Shown one piece after another: positions 37,208-40,912 of a DNA stretch of 40,912 nt (positions are counted from its first letter, which is position 1; every line of letters begins with the position of its first letter). Source of the DNA: a virus. Below the pieces are notes generated by a model. It ran no database searches. It had not been told where the DNA came from and worked only from the letters and a program-made list of their open reading frames with translations. The stretch is from IMG/VR virus record IMGVR_UViG_3300025168_000018, positions 1 to 40,912 of that record. One strand, given 5' to 3'. Made by a program: the position numbers and the translations under genes.

Positions 37208-39991
37208 ATGTCGAAATCATTTTCTATATATACCCATTTCAATACTGGGGAGATTTCAGATCGTCTTAAGGGTCGTGTTGATCTTGATAAGTACAAGCAT
37301 GGTTGCGAAACCATGGAAAACTTTCAGGTTCTTCCCGAGGGCGGTGCTAAAAAGCGTGGTGGCATTCATTATGTTGCCGATGTAAAACCTACCGTTACGG
37401 GTTCCGAGTTGATGTCTAATGGAACCTTTGCAAGTAATATTACTGGTTGGACTGACAAATCTGTTGGTACTGGTTCTATTGCTCATTCTACAAATTTAAT
37501 GAATATCGTTTCTTCTAATGCCAGTAATTATGGCTGGGCTGAGGAAGAGGTGACTACTGAGGCTGGGGCTTTATATATTCTTGGCTTTGTTGTTGGCACA
37601 GGTGCGTTGAATCTTCAGATTGGGACGGCTACGGGTGGTGAACAGATTTTTGCTTCTACGAGTATGGCTGTTGGTACTTATAGCACTGTTGAATTTCGTG
37701 CCTTAACGACTGCTACTTTTATTGGCTTTAAGCATACTGCAAGTGCTACGCATACGCTGGATACTGTGACTTTAAAGAAGGGCGTTACGGATGCAAAGGT
37801 GCGTATGGTTCGTTTCCAGTTTAGTGATACGCAGGCTTATATGCTTGAGTTTGGCAATCTTTATTGTCGGTTTTATAAAGATAATGGGCGGATCGAGCAG
37901 AGTGGTATTGCTGTGGAATTAGCGACTCCTTATCCAACTAGCGTTTTATTTGATCTTATGTTTTCGCAATCTGCCGATACCATGTTTATTGCTCATCGTG
38001 ATTATGCGCCCAGGCAAATTGAGCGTACGAGTCATGTGGCTTGGACGATTAGCGAGACTTCTTTTATTAGTGCGCCTACTTCTTTTGTTTCTGTAGCTGA
38101 TGCGATTACGAATGGTACTTTTAGAAATAACCTAACAGGTTGGACTGTTATTTCTGGTAATAATGTGACGGCAACGGGTTTTGATGTTGATTTGGATAAT
38201 AGTGGTACTGATGCAATTATTCAACAAGCCGTGACCGTGGATTCCGGGCAGGCGTATATTTTAACTTTTAATTTTATAGATCACACGCAAACCACTTCTT
38301 CTGATGATCGTAATATAACTGTTCAGGCGGGTAGCACTGCTGGCGCGGTGAATCATTTAGCTGCTACGGAAGTTACTATTGGGCATCATGATTTTACTTT
38401 TACTCCTGGGGCCGCAACAACTTATTTACGTTTTTCAAATCTGGATGATGGTGTTGCTACTATTGGTTCGATTAGCATGAGACGAGTTTCAGGCGGTACT
38501 GTGGATGTGAATACTTATCCTGGTGCTGTTTCGTTTTATGAACAGCGTTTGTTTTGGGCGGGTTCGAGAAACCATCCTCAGACTTTTTGGGGTTCTCAGA
38601 CGGGTTCTTATTTTAATATGGATCCTGCGACAGCTGATGCAGATCATTCTGTTCAATTTTCAGTTGCTTCGGATTCGCTTGATGCGATTGTGTGGATTGG
38701 TGCTGCACGTGATTTGATTATTGCTTCTTATGGTTCTGAGCATTCTGCTAATGGTGGTGTGGATAATGCTATTCAACCTGCGAGTATTAATGTGACTTTG
38801 CAATCTGCATTTGGTTCAGAGAGGATCACGCCTGTGAACGCGGGTCATGCTTTATTATTTGTGGCTCGTGGTGCTAAGAAGTTACGTGAGTTTATTTTTA
38901 ATTTTGATGTGGATGGTTTTAAAGCTCCTGACATGACTTTACTTGCAGCTCATATTACGAATGACGGAATTACTCAATTAGCTTATCAACAGGATCCTGA
39001 TTCTATTTGCTGGTGTACTACTGTGTCTGGTGAGTTGATTGGTTTGACTTATCTTGCTGATCAAAATGTTACAGCTTGGCATAGGCATCCTTTAGGTGGA
39101 ACATTGGCAACCGTTGAGTCTGTTGGTGTTCTTCCTGATATTACGAAGGGTGAGGATCAGTTATGGGTTGTCGTGAAGCATCAGGTGAATGGAGTTGATT
39201 ATCGTTATGTGGGTTATTTGGATCCTGATATATTTGCGGATCATGCGGTGGAATTGAATAGTCCTATTACTATTTCCGGGGCAACGCAGGCAAATCCTGT
39301 TGTTATTACGGCTACTTCGCATGGTTTGTCGAATGGGGACCAGGTGGATATTGAAAATGTCGTGGGAATGACCGAGTTGAATAGGACGCGATATACGGTT
39401 AGCAATCAATCAACTAATACATTTGAATTACAGAATATTGAGCCGACGCCTGTAAATGTTGATGGTTCTTCTTATGGAACGTATTTGTCTGGCGGGGAGG
39501 CTCGGTTATGTGTGACTTCTCTTTTTGGTTTGGATTATCTTGAGGGAGAGAGTGTTGATATTGTAGATCGTGATACGGTGGTTTATTCAGGTGTTACGGT
39601 GACTGCCGGTTCGGTTACTATTCCTAATGGTGAGCGTGTATCGAGAGTTTATGCTGGCAAGAGTTATACTTCTACTTTAAAACCTGTTCGTCCTGAGTTT
39701 GGTTCTCCCCAGGGAATGACGCAGGGCAAAAGAAAGCGTTGGAATAAACTTGGGTTGCGTTTAAGTTCTACCTTGGGTGGTACGGTTAATGGTGATGATA
39801 TAGAATATTTAGAGGATCAGGTTATTACGGATAGGGGGTTATCTCTTTTTACGGGTGATAAGATGATGGATACTACGAATTGGGATCCTGATGGTTTTGT
39901 TACTATTGTTCAGGCAGAGCCTTTACCAATGACAATTAATGCTGTTTTTGGCGATTTGTCTGTTGGAGAAGTTTATGGATCGGATGAATAA
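37208..39991 (+). CDS. Tail tubular protein B / nozzle (T7 gp12-like)
   Basis: A 927-residue protein starting with the conserved nozzle signature FNTGEISDRLKGRVDLDKYK then CETMENFQVLPEGGAKKRGG. It also has YPGAVSFYEQRLFWAGSRNHPQ and a long beta-rich C-terminal half with LSNGDQVDIENVVGMTELN, a small domain common in nozzles. Somewhat longer than T7 gp12 (794), with a duplicated carbohydrate-binding-like insertion (two NGTFxxNxTGWT-type segments near residues 73 and 300). Its last 17 bases overlap the gp13-like gene. Confidence 0.85.
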   Translation: MSKSFSIYTHFNTGEISDRLKGRVDLDKYKHGCETMENFQVLPEGGAKKRGGIHYVADVKPTVTGSELMSNGTFASNITGWTDKSVGTGSIAHSTNLMNIVSSNASNYGWAEEEVTTEAGALYILGFVVGTGALNLQIGTATGGEQIFASTSMAVGTYSTVEFRALTTATFIGFKHTASATHTLDTVTLKKGVTDAKVRMVRFQFSDTQAYMLEFGNLYCRFYKDNGRIEQSGIAVELATPYPTSVLFDLMFSQSADTMFIAHRDYAPRQIERTSHVAWTISETSFISAPTSFVSVADAITNGTFRNNLTGWTVISGNNVTATGFDVDLDNSGTDAIIQQAVTVDSGQAYILTFNFIDHTQTTSSDDRNITVQAGSTAGAVNHLAATEVTIGHHDFTFTPGAATTYLRFSNLDDGVATIGSISMRRVSGGTVDVNTYPGAVSFYEQRLFWAGSRNHPQTFWGSQTGSYFNMDPATADADHSVQFSVASDSLDAIVWIGAARDLIIASYGSEHSANGGVDNAIQPASINVTLQSAFGSERITPVNAGHALLFVARGAKKLREFIFNFDVDGFKAPDMTLLAAHITNDGITQLAYQQDPDSICWCTTVSGELIGLTYLADQNVTAWHRHPLGGTLATVESVGVLPDITKGEDQLWVVVKHQVNGVDYRYVGYLDPDIFADHAVELNSPITISGATQANPVVITATSHGLSNGDQVDIENVVGMTELNRTRYTVSNQSTNTFELQNIEPTPVNVDGSSYGTYLSGGEARLCVTSLFGLDYLEGESVDIVDRDTVVYSGVTVTAGSVTIPNGERVSRVYAGKSYTSTLKPVRPEFGSPQGMTQGKRKRWNKLGLRLSSTLGGTVNGDDIEYLEDQVITDRGLSLFTGDKMMDTTNWDPDGFVTIVQAEPLPMTINAVFGDLSVGEVYGSDE

Positions 39992-40406
39992 GCGTGTGGA
40001 ACCGTATACATTATATCATTCTATGTTGTTGGATTCGGATTCTGGGGATAGCGATTGTTTGCACAAAGTTGACCCTGGTACTAGCTTTTCTGGTGTTATT
40101 GGTACTGATCATGTCATCTGTATTGCTGGCGTCCAGCCGATCTGGGATGGAGTTGGGTATGCTTGGGTGAGATTTTCTCCTGATGCTCATGACCATAAGT
40201 TTTGGTTGTATAAGCATATAAGGATTTATCTTAATCATCTGGTTATTAAATGTGGTTTTTGGAGGGTTCATGCTACTGTGGCTTGCAATCATTTAGCGGG
40301 TTGTAGTTGGATCGAGTCTCTTGGGTTTGAGATGGAGTCTACGTTGAAGAAATACGGTCCTCATGAAGAGGATCATTATATGTATAGGAAAATTTACAAT
40401 GGTTAA
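39975..40406 (+). CDS. GNAT-like internal protein (T7 gp13-like)
   Basis: A 143-residue protein from ATG 39975 (GGAG five bases upstream); the longer frame to 39939 lies in the gp12-like gene. CNHLAGCSWIESLGFEMEST near the end is the acetyltransferase-like C-terminal half seen in T7 gp13, a virion assembly factor in the same gene position. Catalysis is not expected to be certain. The stop overlaps the gp14-like start. Confidence 0.65.
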   Translation: MDRMNKRVEPYTLYHSMLLDSDSGDSDCLHKVDPGTSFSGVIGTDHVICIAGVQPIWDGVGYAWVRFSPDAHDHKFWLYKHIRIYLNHLVIKCGFWRVHATVACNHLAGCSWIESLGFEMESTLKKYGPHEEDHYMYRKIYNG

Positions 40407-40912
40407 AAAGCGCAGTTTGTTTACTTTAATTTTTCTCGTGTTTGCCGTTTCAGGCCCATGGCTTATTGCTGCGGTTGTTATGTCGGTTGTGTCTGCTGGT
40501 ATAGCTGTTGCGCAGGGTTATCAGCAAAAGGCGATAGCGGATGCGAATGCAAGAAATCTTCAGATTCAGGCTGAGCGTGAGCGTGCTGCGGCTGATAGGC
40601 AGGCTAAGATTGCAGCGCAGAGAAGGAAGCGTGAGCGTGCTAAAGCGTCTGTTGGTTATGCGGCTTCGGGTGTGTTGATTGATGAGGGTTCTCCTCTTAT
40701 TGTTGAGGCGGAGGATGATTATCAGTCTGAGTTGAATGAGGCTACGATTCGTGCCCAGGGTGCGGATACGGCTTGGAAGGCGCAGTCTCAAGCTGGTATT
40801 GAAAGGGCTAAGGGTAGAGCAGCTGTAACGGCTGGTTATGGTCGTGCTGCTGGTAGTTTGGGATCTGGTGCTTCGTTAATGGGGGGTTCGACAGGAGTTC
40901 CTGGTGGCGGTG
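40399..40912 (+). CDS. gp14-like internal virion protein, 5' part (continues at 1-158)
   Basis: ATG at 40399. Residues ~5-40 are hydrophobic (SLFTLIFLVFAVSGPWLIAA), followed by a long Ala/Arg/Gln helix (NARNLQIQAERERAAADRQA) and a GYAASGVLIDEGSPLIVEAE motif that resembles T7 gp14 (small residues then a D-x-G-S-x-L-type turn). The gene continues past the end of the window at base 103. Membrane-active first ejection protein by analogy. Confidence 0.75.
   Translation, partial: MVKKRSLFTLIFLVFAVSGPWLIAAVVMSVVSAGIAVAQGYQQKAIADANARNLQIQAERERAAADRQAKIAAQRRKRERAKASVGYAASGVLIDEGSPLIVEAEDDYQSELNEATIRAQGADTAWKAQSQAGIERAKGRAAVTAGYGRAAGSLGSGASLMGGSTGVPGGG
40811..40912. repeat. Right copy of exact 102-bp terminal repeat
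   Basis: Identical to bases 1-102; marks the closure of the circle (see the left copy). Confidence 0.95.

Noticed and set aside
1-40912. Temperate lifestyle
   Set aside because: I see no integrase, excisionase, CI-type repressor or attachment site. The RHH regulator alone is not evidence of lysogeny.

Overview
This window looks like the complete genome of an uncultivated, tailed podovirus-like phage of a Gram-negative, probably aquatic bacterium. The first 102 bases are repeated exactly at the end (1-102 = 40811-40912), and one gene reads in frame across that join. The molecule is therefore circular or circularly permuted, with a unit length of about 40,810 bp. Lipoproteins, a spanin pair with an outer-membrane lipoprotein, and a peptidase-type lysin point to a host with an outer membrane. 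I see no integrase, CI/Cro-type repressor, tRNA, or phage DNA or RNA polymerase. By eye the DNA is AT-rich with strongly T-ending codons, apart from GC-richer islands near 23.3-23.8 kb and 25.3-26.1 kb.

Layout. (1) 26.5-41 kb, wrapping to 15.4 kb, plus strand: a lysis and packaging block (small basic protein, M15 peptidase, holin candidate, overlapping i-/o-spanin, TerS, TerL). It is followed by a T7-order morphogenesis block: portal, three very basic proteins, scaffold, capsid, decoration-like protein, gp11-, gp12-, gp13-, gp14-, gp15- and gp16-like proteins, then the tail fibre. The gp16-like ejection protein carries an apparently intact staphylococcal-nuclease domain. (2) 9.5-12.2 kb: three successive fibre-tip plus small-partner gene pairs. 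(3) 12.2-15.4 kb: a cassette of membrane, secreted and lipoprotein genes. (4) 15.4-18.2 kb, plus strand, behind a promoter with a palindrome in its spacer: a Sak4-like RecA-fold ATPase, an SSB-like protein, a zinc-finger protein, a DnaD-like replication protein whose gene contains a perfect ParB-type parS palindrome, and a VRR-NUC nuclease. The phage seems to recruit the host replisome. (5) 18.2-26.5 kb, minus strand: a G39P-like helicase loader, small genes, a class-II glutamine amidotransferase paired with an amidoligase (a predicted peptide-modification module), many unrecognised small genes, a ribbon-helix-helix regulator and an orphan DUF5664/MazZ-like diphosphohydrolase.

The least explained material is non-coding. 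It comprises a roughly 450-nt RNA candidate at 23.33-23.79 kb, whose helices favour plus-strand transcription against the surrounding minus-strand genes; a pseudoknotted leader at 24.98-25.08 kb; and a GC-rich hairpin and repeat cluster at 25.79-26.08 kb. All functional calls rest on reading motifs by eye. No database search was run.
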